From contig CM059582.1 in assembly GCA_030407085.1 (NCBI GenBank), positions 207,606,001 through 207,670,000 of the forward strand: DNA of 64,000 nt. The letters are read 5' to 3'. This document shows positions 11,988 to 22,089 of this stretch, in pieces. This DNA comes from Trichopria drosophilae (Eukaryota; Arthropoda; Insecta; Hymenoptera; Diapriidae). How positions within the stretch are numbered: the first letter of the stretch is position 1; each line of letters starts with the position of its first letter. The translations under genes and the position numbers were made by a program. The notes beneath the pieces were generated by a model that was given only the letters and a program-made list of their open reading frames with translations, did no database searches and had not been told where the DNA came from.

Positions 11988-12245
11988 TCATAAATCTTCG
12001 TTTCGCTCGGCCGGTAATTTAGACCCTTCATTGTGGGGCGGGAGGCGTACATACACGGGGTCGCGTTCCTTTTTCGAGGCATTCATTGTAAAGATGAGGA
12101 CTACGATGGAAACCGGTACGACGGCATTGAGGAGTGCGCATGCGTAGATTCCCCTTGGTGGAATCATGTTGATTAATAACGTCGGGTACAAGAGGCGCTT
12201 TATATGCGCCTTGATATTTTCCGATAGTTCCATCTCGTTTTGCAT
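11988..12245 (-). CDS. Putative small single-pass membrane protein ORF, 85 aa
   Basis: The ATG at 12,245 opens a frame that contrasts with its AT-rich surroundings by strong C/G use at third codon positions. The product has a charged amphipathic N-terminal part (about residues 1-30), one hydrophobic segment of about 20 residues (YACALLNAVVPVSIVVLIF), and a polar, Pro-rich tail (about 60-85). After the TGA the same frame stays open for 20 more codons (RPHDFDQDVPEVKQTPFPNR) to a TAA, so the TGA may be an inactivating stop, a readthrough site, or simply the end. No family is recognised. It could be a small gene, a terminal exon, or a relic of a larger gene. Confidence 0.4.
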   Translation of the reverse strand: MQNEMELSENIKAHIKRLLYPTLLINMIPPRGIYACALLNAVVPVSIVVLIFTMNASKKERDPVYVRLPPHNEGSKLPAERNEDL

Positions 12246-12289
12246 TCGCAAATTTACTCAGCAAACTTCGACTAACGAGTACCAACTAC

Positions 12290-12787
12290 TTTTTGTAATT
12301 AAACGCATTGTTAATTGCATTATCTACGATATTGATTAGTGTCGGTATGTTTGCGACCCAAGGTAAAAAAAAGTTTAATTTTTTAATGTTAAAAGAAATA
12401 GTGGTGGTTATTTTAGAGTTTTCAAAGTCTTTAAAATAATTTACATTTTTGATAAAAGAATTATGTACAAAAAGGCAAATATAGTAAAAAAATGCTGAAA
12501 AGTATTCAATGTATTCATAAATATAGAAGTAACCTCTTAAAATAGTTTAATAAAATCACTAAATCAAGAATTACATCGAAAAATTACATTTTTTATTTAT
12601 ATATAAACAATAATTCTTGATAATTACCTTGGCCAAATTTACGTTTTCAAACTGTACTTTAAAGCGATTTCAAACTATTTTAATGCAAATTTCTTATTAT
12701 TTATAAATAGAAGATAATACTCGAGTCATGTTACCTTACTATAATCAGTTTTTATTGTACTTTATATTACACAAAAATGCAAACGAA
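12290..12787. other. AT-rich DNA, no gene seen
   Basis: Strongly AT-rich with frequent stops in all frames. Confidence 0.7.
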
Positions 12788-12875
12788 ACGTCCCGGGTTC
12801 AAGTCCCGACGCGGCACATTGAGTTTATCGATTTTTTTCGACAAAAATACTGGGAAAAAATCATAAAAAATATTC
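12788..12875 (+). repeat. tRNA-3'-end-derived repeat, copy 1
   Basis: CGTCCCGGGTTCAAGTCCCG is a B box within the remains of a T arm. It is followed by a T-run and an A-rich tail containing ATCATAAAAAATATT. The same module (T arm, T-run, A-rich stretch) recurs at 13,690, 37,091 and, inverted, at 14,716 and 15,061. The 5' tRNA half with the A box is missing. Confidence 0.7.
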
Positions 12876-13250
12876 CATTGTTACCAGCATTGTGATATGT
12901 GATATTTAAATGTATGGAAATTATTTACAATTTAATAGTACAATAATGAGTTATTAAATTTATATTTAATTAAATTAATTTATATTAACTTTTTGAATTT
13001 TGTTTGTTTTTATTTTATTATTTTTCTTTTTTGTGTTTTATTTGAGTATTTTTCATATTATTTTTACTTGTCAAAACTTGACAATTACCGAATTATTAAT
13101 AATCTTTTTAGTTTTACTTTTCTACCCACTTAATTACATAATAATTGAAAGTTCTTAAACTAAATTCGTGTTTATAATATCTGCGATGACTAATTCAGTA
13201 ATAAAAAGTGCATTCCAGTTTTTTATGGAACAGCGACACGTGTACATTTC

Positions 13251-13508
13251 GTGCATAGCGAAGTAAACATATTGAAAAACAAACAGAAGAAATCATTGCA
13301 TCGTATCTCAAAAAGTTGGAACTCTCTCTGGCCAAAATACATCGCTACAGTAGACAGAATAATTAAAAATAAACGTCATGTAACATTGCCTCCTATGTTT
13401 ATGCCCATTATTATCGTCTCGTATTTCGTCTACACAATTCTGGCGCTGATCGAATTAAGTTTCGCTAAAGTTTACTTTTCTGCTCTACAACACGAGCTAC
13501 GAAAGTAG
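13251..13508 (+). CDS. Open segment with a hydrophobic helix, no ATG start
   Basis: The 85-codon open frame begins at GTG. Its first ATG is about 46 codons in, so as written it would need an upstream exon. The N-terminal half is Lys-rich. The C-terminal half has a convincing hydrophobic segment (MPIIIVSYFVYTILALI). It lies between two tRNA-derived repeats in the same orientation. No acceptor site with a good pyrimidine tract was found directly upstream. It may be a chance frame in AT-rich DNA, where hydrophobic codons are favoured. Confidence 0.15.
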   Translation: MHSEVNILKNKQKKSLHRISKSWNSLWPKYIATVDRIIKNKRHVTLPPMFMPIIIVSYFVYTILALIELSFAKVYFSALQHELRK

Positions 13509-13689
13509 CGATGACTTTCTTAATAAAAAATTTGTTTAATACTGATTTACTCCATACAGTATAATTTATTTATTGTGAAATGTTTTTAAAAGTCGCAAAT
13601 ACTCAAATTTATGGAAAAATTAAAAACTCATTGAATTTAAAATATGTTTTTGACTTATTGACAATTGTTCGTCCCGGCACTGACAATCG

Positions 13690-13850
13690 GAACGTCCCGG
13701 GTTCAAGTCCCGGCGTAGCGAATCTGTCTGAGTTTTTTTTTAAATGAAAAAAATGATAAAAAATCGCAAAAATAATTACAATTCTTCTTATCGGTCAATC
13801 GAGTTCCTGACGCCAGAATAGAATACTGTTGAAAAATATTATACAGAGCA
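13690..13850 (+). repeat. tRNA-3'-end-derived repeat, copy 2
   Basis: ACGTCCCGGGTTCAAGTCCC is followed by GGCGTAGCGAAT, then a T-run and an A-rich stretch ending in AAAATCGCAAAAA. Further downstream GAGTTCCTGACGCCAGAATA aligns with the equivalent part of the 37,091 copy, so the family extends about 150 bp past the B box. Confidence 0.75.
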
Positions 13851-14715
13851 TTTATAAACTATTGACTAACTTATTGTGTAAAAAATATGAATATAAAAAT
13901 ATTTATTGAACGGCTTATTAGATTTTTTTATTCAAAATGTCATAATGAAACTAAAATGATAGAAAATGAATCTAGAATTTAAAAACGTAACGTTTCTTTT
14001 CTACACGACGTTAAATGGTCGTTTTTAGATCCTGTAAATATTTTGATTATCTTTGACGGTTTGATTTTTCAGGTTTCATTGTAAATCGTTTGAAATTACT
14101 GTTATTCTAAGCGATTCGTCATACCGCCGCTAGGCGCCAGCGCCACTCGTTATATTAATGGGTTTAGTGCAGTACATTAGGAAGCCGTCGCCGCTACTGG
14201 CAATACAACCAAACACACATTATGTGATACAGAATAACGTTTTTGAAAACTAGCATTAAATAACAGTAATTCTCACTGTGTTACAAAGAAAATGAAAGAA
14301 ATTCGTCTAACGTTACTAGTAAAAGTGACTTCGTGAGGAATTTAAAGTGCACATTTTCAAAAATAGTTTGACATAAAATCAGTTTTATTTATCAAACATT
14401 TTATATTTTTATCCTTTTATATTTTTTATTAAAATCCTTTTTTCGAAATATAAATTTTTATTTTTATTTTTAAAAACCAAGAAATAAATAAGACATTTTT
14501 AGTGACTTAAGTTGTAATTTGTTTTTTGAACTTTAAAAAATATTTTCTGATATCATTTGATTTATTAATTTTCTAGCATTTTAGAGTTTCATTATGATAT
14601 TTTGAATAACAAAATTATTTTTCTGTTCGTATTTTACATAATGTAACACAAGAGTTTATAAATGATGTGTATAGTTTTTTCCGATAGTTTTTTTGGGATT
14701 TTTTTTAAACAATTT
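13851..14715. other. AT-rich DNA with one GC-rich patch
   Basis: No gene is seen. At 14,126-14,152 a GC-rich patch with GCTAGGCGCCAGCGCCAC interrupts AT-rich sequence and resembles CTCF-like motifs elsewhere in the window. Confidence 0.6.
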
Positions 14716-14906
14716 TTTGAACCCGGGACGGTTCGGCTGCTCGAATTAAGAACATTAAATGTTAATGTATAAATTCTATTCTTGTTCATATTTTAATCTT
14801 TATTCTACTAAAATTCGTCATATACTTTTGAATTTTCAATAATACATGAAATTTGTTGTTTGTTAATTATGCTGTTTTACTTTGGAAGAAATTACACATA
14901 ATTCAG
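14716..14906 (-). repeat. Tandem duplicate A with tRNA-derived module
   Basis: On the minus strand this begins at the right with CGTCCCGGGTTCAA, the B-box module, and has T- and A-rich tails to the left. The right-hand part (GAATTAAG through AGAAATTACACATAATT) is repeated with clear identity at 15,084-15,268, giving a direct duplication with a period of about 365 bp. Confidence 0.8.
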
Positions 14907-15009
14907 TTAATAGAGTACATAAGCTCAAATCTAATTGAGTTTTTACATTTAAATAATCCTTTTATATACCTTTGATCTCTAAATCTGAATTCTGAAATAA
15001 AATGTGGTT

Positions 15010-15268
15010 TGTTATCAATTTTTGCGATTTTTAAAACAGTTTTTTTATTAAAAAAAAACTACGACAAATTCGCTACGCCGGGACTTGAACCCAGGACGTT
15101 TTGGCTGGTCGAATTAAGCATATTAAATGTTATACATTCTATCCTTGTCCATATTTCAAACTTTATTCTACTAAAATTTGTCATATATTTTAGAATTTTT
15201 AATAATACATGGAATTTGTTGTTTGTTAATTAAGCTGTTTTATTTTTAGAAGAAATTACACATAATTA
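15010..15268 (-). repeat. Tandem duplicate B with tRNA-derived module
   Basis: This is the second copy of the unit at 14,716-14,906. The minus strand reads CGTCCTGGGTTCAAGTCCCG then GCGTAGCGAATTTGTCGTAG, a T-run and an A-rich stretch ending in ATCGCAAAAATTG, the best-preserved version of the tRNA-derived module in the window. The 170 bp to its right match copy A over their length with scattered changes. Confidence 0.85.
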
Positions 15269-15359
15269 ATTGTACTCTGAATCAATTATTTGTTTAAATA
15301 AAATGTCTAGCCCTCGATAGATATCTCCACACTTGTGAATTTTAAAACTTATTTTAATA

Positions 15360-17340
15360 TATTAGTAAAATTATACTAATCCCAGGGTTGACTACTGAAA
15401 TAGTAGTTTCTGACATTCCTTTATCGTAATTTATTACTAATCGAATGTAACCTACTTTTCTTTTACGATTTAGTAGTTTTTAACTAATTTAAACGTACTT
15501 GCACGTAATTGTGCAGTTTTGTCACAGTCTAATTCAAACTATCAGTATCGTACTAGCATGTAATTTTACTGTTATGTCTTTAAATTTTTTACTACCGTAG
15601 CAAAAAAAAACATATACTTCGTAAAAAAGAACGACATTTACATTAAAAAAAACTAAATAAATAAAACATGTATTTGTTCTAAATCATGCTTCTTTAAATA
15701 AAACCAATACTTAATGTTTCATAATTTGTTTATACATACATCCATTTAGAGTCTTTATTTATGTAAGTCATTAAACTTGGTAGGCTAAAAATTAAAAGAA
15801 AATAACAGTAATTACTTATTGTTGACATTAGTTAGTAATAATCAATAAAACTGAAATTCACTAATAGTATTATAAGTACACAAAGAAAAGGAGGTTAAAA
15901 AATTTACTAAAATGTTAGTAAAACTGCGACATTATCAACTCAGAAAATGTTTATTCTGAGATAAATTAATTTTTTTGTCGTTAGACAAATCAAAAGAGTT
16001 CTTTCTTATTAGATCATTCAAAGCAAAACTTTCAGATTTTAAGTTTACTCTAATACGTAAAATAAATTTGTACGAATTCTTTATCCTACAAAAATTAGCC
16101 AGGTTTACTAAAAACAATGAGAAATTTCTATGCTAAACAGAATATATTTATTTTAATCGCATAGTAAGTATAATATGTATCTATAATGATAAAAGACGTT
16201 GTAATAAAACTTAACAGCTGTTTCTTTCTTTAGTAAACCCTACTTAAGATAATATTAGGTAAATATTTACTTCCGTCAAACACATTTACGTAACTACTGA
16301 AATTCCTTTTTCTCAGTCTATTAACGAAATAGAGAAAAATTGGATAGTTATTGATTTAGTAGTGGGTTTTAGTAATCCATTAATTATATTTAATTAAATT
16401 ACTCAGAAATGGTTTTGACAAAATTAATTATTATTTGATGTTTCGAGGAATTACTACCAGTATTAAAAAAATCATTGTAACTATTACAACTCTGGTTTAG
16501 AAACTTGAAGACAATTCAATGTAACAATTAAGATATAATGCGAAATATTAAATTTTCTACATTTCAAAATATTTAAATTTGACTATTCTTAATTTACTGT
16601 TTTTTTGTAAATTAGTTTTCAAACATTTTAGCAGCTTAAAATATTTTCACTTCATGGAATTTAAGAAGCTCATTATTTAGTTAGTAATAATTTAATTACT
16701 TACCAAAAGTTTTCACTTTATTTACTAATTTTAGACTAACACAAAATTGCATAGAATTTTTCAATTCAGTAAAATTATTTATAAAATTCGACTAAGTAAA
16801 CAATTACATAACAGAGTTTAGGAAATATTTGTGCATATATAAAATTGTCACTACATGTTTTGTATTTGTAAATCTACATCAGACTTTCTTTAGTTCTTAT
16901 CTGTTATGTGTCAGCATGCAACTTATCTCCACTAATATGTACGTGTATGCACTCTGAGAGCACGCGAATGTATGAATGTAGATTTTCTGTTTAGTTAATG
17001 TTACTTTTTATTCCATTGATCTCATTAAACGTCATTAAGATCAGCTAAATCATTCATTCAGATCTCTAATTTTGAATGTGTTAAAAACTACTAATTCTTG
17101 AACACAAAATTAATTTTCTTACAATAAAAATTGACTTTACTTGATTTTAGTAGCATATTTAGTAAGTAAAAAACTATTTCATTATTCAAATATTTTTTGT
17201 TATTATTGAATTAGTGTAAACAACCCTTCATTTATTATAATTTTACTAATTACTGGTGTTTTAGTATTAGTAAAATTGACTAATTCATGGTAATCCCCTT
17301 TTCATTTTACATTAACATTTTTGTACTAATTTAAAAAGAA
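15360..17340. other. AT-rich island dense in TTAGTA/TACTAA
   Basis: This roughly 2-kb stretch has no gene but an obvious excess of TTAGTAA, TACTAAT and their complements on both strands (for example around 15,370-15,490, 15,830-15,870, 16,360-16,470, 16,680-16,740, 17,220-17,290). The left edge shows GACTACTGAAATAGTAGT, itself an inverted repeat. It may be one degraded mobile element, but I could not find matching ends. Confidence 0.4.
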
Positions 17341-17604
17341 CAAATCGCTAAACACTGCGTTACTTACAACATGAATTAATTTTGTCTTAATTTAATATTA
17401 ATCAATGTAAAAACCAGCATAAAAAAGAATATTTACAATTAGACGTTGTAATAAAGTATTGTAGTTCTTTGATGTTGTTCTAAATTTGTCTCATTCTTGT
17501 TTTGTATGTATTAGTAAATTTCTTAAAATTTCGAAAATCATCGAGGTTATGCAATGATAAAAAATTCAATTTTTTAAGACAAGAGATTACAAAATTCATA
17601 ATAG

Positions 17605-17819
17605 AATTGAACCGGCGACGATCAAACGGTTTATTGGACTGTTATTGTTATGTCGCCAAGGGCCAACAAAAACGACACATCCAGTTTCCAACAAACATCG
17701 ATTTTGTAATTTACCTTTGTATCCTTGATCAGCAAAAAACTTACGTAATGTTGGAGCTTTGCATTTAGCTTGAATAAAGAGAAAACGCGTAAGCCCTTTT
17801 GATCGTCGGGGGTCCAATT
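17605..17819 (-). mobile_element. Short inverted-repeat element with IS5-like transposase fragment
   Basis: The two ends are inverted copies. The left reads AATTGAACCGGCGACGATCA and the right, on the complement, AATTGGACCCCCGACGATCA, each continuing with AAMGG. Between them a minus-strand frame of about 70 codons (17,596-17,817) contains LRKFFADQGYKGKL. This resembles the second-Asp region (ADxGYxG) of IS4/IS5-type DDE transposases and their eukaryotic relatives. The first Asp and the Glu regions are absent, so this is an internally deleted, non-autonomous relic. It sits 15 bp from the TTAA element at 17,834. Confidence 0.45.
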
Positions 17820-17833
17820 AAAAATAAATTTTT

Positions 17834-18241
17834 TTAACCCTTAAAGCATCCTGGGGAGATTGGGAGATCCCACACATAAATATTACATTTTTCCCTTCTA
17901 AAATTGCACTTTAACAGCATTTTTTTTATCTTAAAGAGCTACATTTCAAGAGGCAAAAGTTAAATTTTTAGGAAAAAATATTGAAATTTGGCTGAGTAAT
18001 GTTGTTTTTGTGGAAAACGTTACTTTTGTATTTCATTTTTTATAACGGGCATCAATAATTTGTTTATCAAGATAACTTATCTACGCGGTAAAATGACACT
18101 TGGCGAGTATCCATTAATTTTCTTGAAACGAAATAACGAAAACTGTCTTCGCAGGACGATATTATATTCGGATCGGGGTCTCCCACGACCCCACATGGCG
18201 CTTTGTGTTATTTTTATATAGGTTGGCGCTGTAAGGGTTAA
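17834..18241. mobile_element. piggyBac-type MITE (TTAA target site)
   Basis: The element is bounded by TTAA at both ends (17,834-17,837 and 18,238-18,241). The termini are CCCTTAAAGC at left and, on the complement, CCCTTACAGC at right. Subterminal GGGAGATCCC and GGGTCTCCCACGACCCC blocks are also inverted. TTAA duplication with CCC termini is the signature of the piggyBac superfamily. The interior of about 400 bp has no transposase, so it needs an autonomous partner. Confidence 0.75.
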
Positions 18242-18719
18242 AATATTTTTTGTATATTCAAATGCATTAAAAAAAATGAATTTCTTTGTTTGTATTGAAT
18301 ATTTTTGTATTAATTTAAAAAATCCTGATATCATGATATAATTATTTTAGATTTTTAAATATTTTATACGCTTTTATAGTTTTTTTATTTACAGAACAAT
18401 ATTTTGTTGTCAATCTGGAATTTAATAAAAGTAATTAAATATTTAACTGACGAAAAGGGTCACTTATTTCTATTAACAATGACGAAATTAAACAAAAACC
18501 TGTTTTTTGTTTAAAAAATTGTTCGAAACGCGTTTGTTTCTTTTTTTTTTGGTTCTCCACTTTTAACGAAAAATTTCAATAAATGTGGAAACCAAACAAA
18601 ATCATGATATTTTTAATATTTTTATTTAAATCTTAGCCCTGTCAAAAAATTTTAAAAATCTCGAGAATAAATGTTAGAAATTTGAAACGAAACGCTTTCT
18701 TAACACATCATAAAAGAAG
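18242..18719. other. AT-rich DNA, no gene seen
   Basis: AT-rich sequence with homopolymer runs and no reading frame of note. Confidence 0.7.
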
Positions 18720-18905
18720 CTGGCGCTCCATGTGAATGCACGCGCCCAACCACGTGACATCACACGTCCCGAAAACACTACAGACAAGCAGCAGTTGTGC
18801 TTGACAGAGAGAACAGCCCTTGTGCAAGCGGGTGCATCTGTCATACAGCAGCTGTACCAAACGAATGTTTAAGATATCATTTCTCTTTGCCTCGGTTCGC
18901 TAGTT
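18720..18905 (+). promoter_or_regulatory. Promoter-like segment before the repeat array
   Basis: A sharp rise in G+C directly precedes the first array monomer. It contains an E-box (CACGTG) within CCACGTGACATCACACGTC, which overlaps a CRE-like TGACATCA, and a GC-mixed stretch rich in CAG. CATAAAAG at about 18,709-18,716 is a possible weak TATA-like element. The position at the array boundary makes it a candidate promoter for a repeat-containing RNA, but transcription is not shown by the sequence. Confidence 0.3.
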
Positions 18906-21900
18906 TCAAACATCAAACAATAGTCAAAATAGTTCCATAATGAAGTCATCCTTGGTGATTAACCTCATTAAACAAAGGACCATCATCACAAAAATATACT
19001 ACAGATAATGGTCCTATCAAATTTTAGTTATAATAGGACTAAAACTGTGTATTTATATTATAACAATCGGTTGATAAGAATGCAGGAGTGATAATAATCA
19101 TGTAAAATTGTAGGACTAATTATTAGGGCCAAAAGTCATCATGTATATTTTCGAACGTCAAAGAATGATAAAATTCGTTGGTTAGTAAAGACATCCGTGG
19201 AGATTAACAATAGGTTAACTACATTAATAATTTTGTGAAATCTTAGCAATAAGTAATAGGGCCGTTCCTGTATTTCGATAGAAATTTTCAAACGTTAAAC
19301 AAAGACAAATTCAATACTTGCTCAAGATAATTGATAAACAAGGCTGAGTCTTCATAAGAAACATTCTGAGGTATAATAATTGTATAAAATCTTATCACTA
19401 GTTAATAGGACCGATACTGTTCATATAAATTTTCATACGTCAAACTGCGAAGAAATTCGATGATTGCGGAACTCAAATTTAAAGAATATCATAAATCAAG
19501 AAGGACGACTCATAAACAGAAACTGAACTGGAATAATAATTGACTAAACTCTTAGTATTTAACAAATAGGACCAATACTTTAGTCTATATTTTCAATTAT
19601 CAAACATCGATCAAATTCGACGCTTATAAACCTCGGTGTTTTAGTAGTTCATATTGTCAGACAAGGCTGTCTTCGGAAGAAAACTACTGAGGTATAATAA
19701 TTGTATAAAATCCTATTACTAATTAATAGGACCAACACTGTGTTTTGATATAACTTTTCAAACTCAAACAGCGAAAAAATTCGATGAATACTAAATTCAC
19801 CATCAAAGATTAACATCATTCTAGAAGGATCTCAAACTACATTGGAATAATAATTGAATAAACTTTTAGTAGTTTACAAATAGGACTAATACTTTAGTCT
19901 ATACAATATTGAATTATCAAATATAGATCAAATTCGATGATTTATATCCTCAGCTTTATTAATTTATATTATTAAACAAATATGGGTGTTCATAAGAAAA
20001 CTAAAGGAGTGACAATAATTGTATCAAATCCTTTGACTAATTAATAGGACCGAAACTGTGTATTAATGTAAATTTTCAAAGATCAAACCATCAACATTTA
20101 TTTTAACTGAACTCATCTTTAGAGATTAATTTAATAAAGATCATTCATTCAATAAAGATGAGGCATACTATGAAAACTTCAATACTGATAATAATTCTAT
20201 AAAATTATGTCACTAATTAATAGGACCGACATTCTATTTGGATATAAATTTCCGTGCTATTCTTCTTGACCCATAGGGATTAACATCAATATTAAGCAAG
20301 GAACCAGTAAATAAACATGGGTTATAAGTAACAAAATATACTAGGGATAATCATTCCATCTTAGTATTTCACAAATAGGACCGAAATATTGTCTTTATTT
20401 ATATTTTCAACCGTCAAACAATGAATAAATTCAATGCTGACTAACCCCATTCTTGGAGATAAACTTTACCAGACAAAGAGGATCTTGATAAGAAAAATGT
20501 AATAGGGGCGTTTACAAAAATTTTACTATTAATTAATAGGACCAGAACGTCTTTTAATCCATTTTTTCAAACGCTAAACAAAGATCAAAGTCCATGGTAT
20601 CTAACCTCATCACTGGAGATTAGTAATGTCATTCACCGAGGATAAAAGAACAATACCACGGTAATAAGTCCGATTAATAGGACCGAAACTATTTTTATTT
20701 AAATTTGCAGACGTTAAACCACAATAAAATTTGCTAGTTGTACTGAATTCATCCTTTAAGATTAACATTATTAAATAAAGATGGCTCATAAAGAGAAAAA
20801 CGTACTCGGTATAATTATATTACACATCAGTATTTTACTATTAGGACTAAAAGTATGCCATAATTTACAAACGTCAAATAAGGTTTAAATTCCTATATTG
20901 ACTAACAGCTTTCTTGGAGATTAACATTGTTAGACAAAGATGGTTCATGGTACAAAAAAAGGAGTCGGGGTATTTACTCTAAATGTTACTAGCAATTAAT
21001 AGGACCAAAACGTGTTATGATCTACATTTTCAAACGTCAAACAAAGACAAAAGTCCACTGTTGCTAACCTCATCCTTTTAGATTAATTTCATTCACAGAG
21101 GACAAAAGAACAAATATGGGTGTTTAGCTTGAATAAATATTCTAAAAATTGATTGATAGGACCAAAAACATTTTTTTTATCTAAATTATCAAACGTCAAA
21201 CAAAAATCGCTTTCGTTCGTTACTGAAATCATCCTTAGAGAACAACATTATTGAATAATGATTGTTCATTATAAGGAATACTTACTGGGTGAATGAAAAT
21301 TATATTACACGTCAGTATTTTACTATTAGGACCATCAGATTCCACCATTTTTAGTTTCAAATGTTACACAACGACGAAATTCTTTCAATCCGAAAATCGT
21401 TCGATATAAATAGGCTGTGTTAACAAAATTACACTAGGAATAATAATTTATTCGTAGTATTTTATGAATAGGTCCACTACTTTGTCCTATATCTTCAAAT
21501 ATCAAACAATTATGACATTCGTTTCTGACTAACCCCATTCTTGGAGATTAGCATTGTTAGACAAAGGTAACTCGTGATGAAAAAAAAAGTAGTAAGTGGA
21601 TTTGCACTAAATGCTATTATTAATTAATAGGACCAAAACTCGTTCAGATCTATATTTTCAAAGATCAAAGTCAGTGGTTGCTAACCTCTTCCATAGAGAT
21701 TGATGTCGTTCACCGAGTATAAACAACAATAGTAGAATAAGACTGAGAACCCATTAATAGGACCGAAACTGATTTATTATGTACATTTTCTGACGTCAGG
21801 ATCATATTCGTTGGATACGAACATCATACCTTACCATTGATACCATTAAACATGGATGGGCATGATCAATCATAGTATTTTACAAATAGGGCCAACATTT

Positions 21901-21985
21901 ATTTTTGGTCCAGTTTTTCGAACGTCAAACAAAGACCTAATTCATTTTTTATTGACTTCTCTTAGATCATACAATTAAAGAAGGT
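18906..21985. repeat. Higher-order tandem repeat array, about 157-bp monomers
   Basis: About 20 diverged monomers run head to tail. Each carries ATAGGACC (marker positions near 19032, 19124, 19256, 19404, 19565, 19724, 19881, 20043, 20220, 20374, 20535, 20676, 20841, 20998, 21155, 21326, 21467, 21625, 21755, 21884), then TTTTCAAACGTCAAACAAAG and GAGATTAACATCATT. Before the marker are three variant types: ACTAATTA (A), TATTTTACAA or TATTTTACTA (B), and a short-spaced CGATTA/CCATTA type (C). Types alternate A-B in the left half (period about 319) and repeat A-C-B in the right half (period about 470). No monomer has a conserved ORF and no mobile element interrupts the array. Confidence 0.9.
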
Positions 21986-22089
21986 CAAGATAATCAAAAA
22001 CTAAAATAACCAGACAAAAACTCTCTTCTGTAATCGAAGCTAATTGTACATCAAGTAATCGAGGATTTACAGATCAATATACAAGATTC

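Noticed and set aside
18906..21985. CRISPR-like array (short conserved boxes with variable spacers)
   Set aside because: The monomers are homologous over their whole length, the boxes are not exact repeats, the spacing varies from about 130 to 177 bp, and the sequence is eukaryotic.
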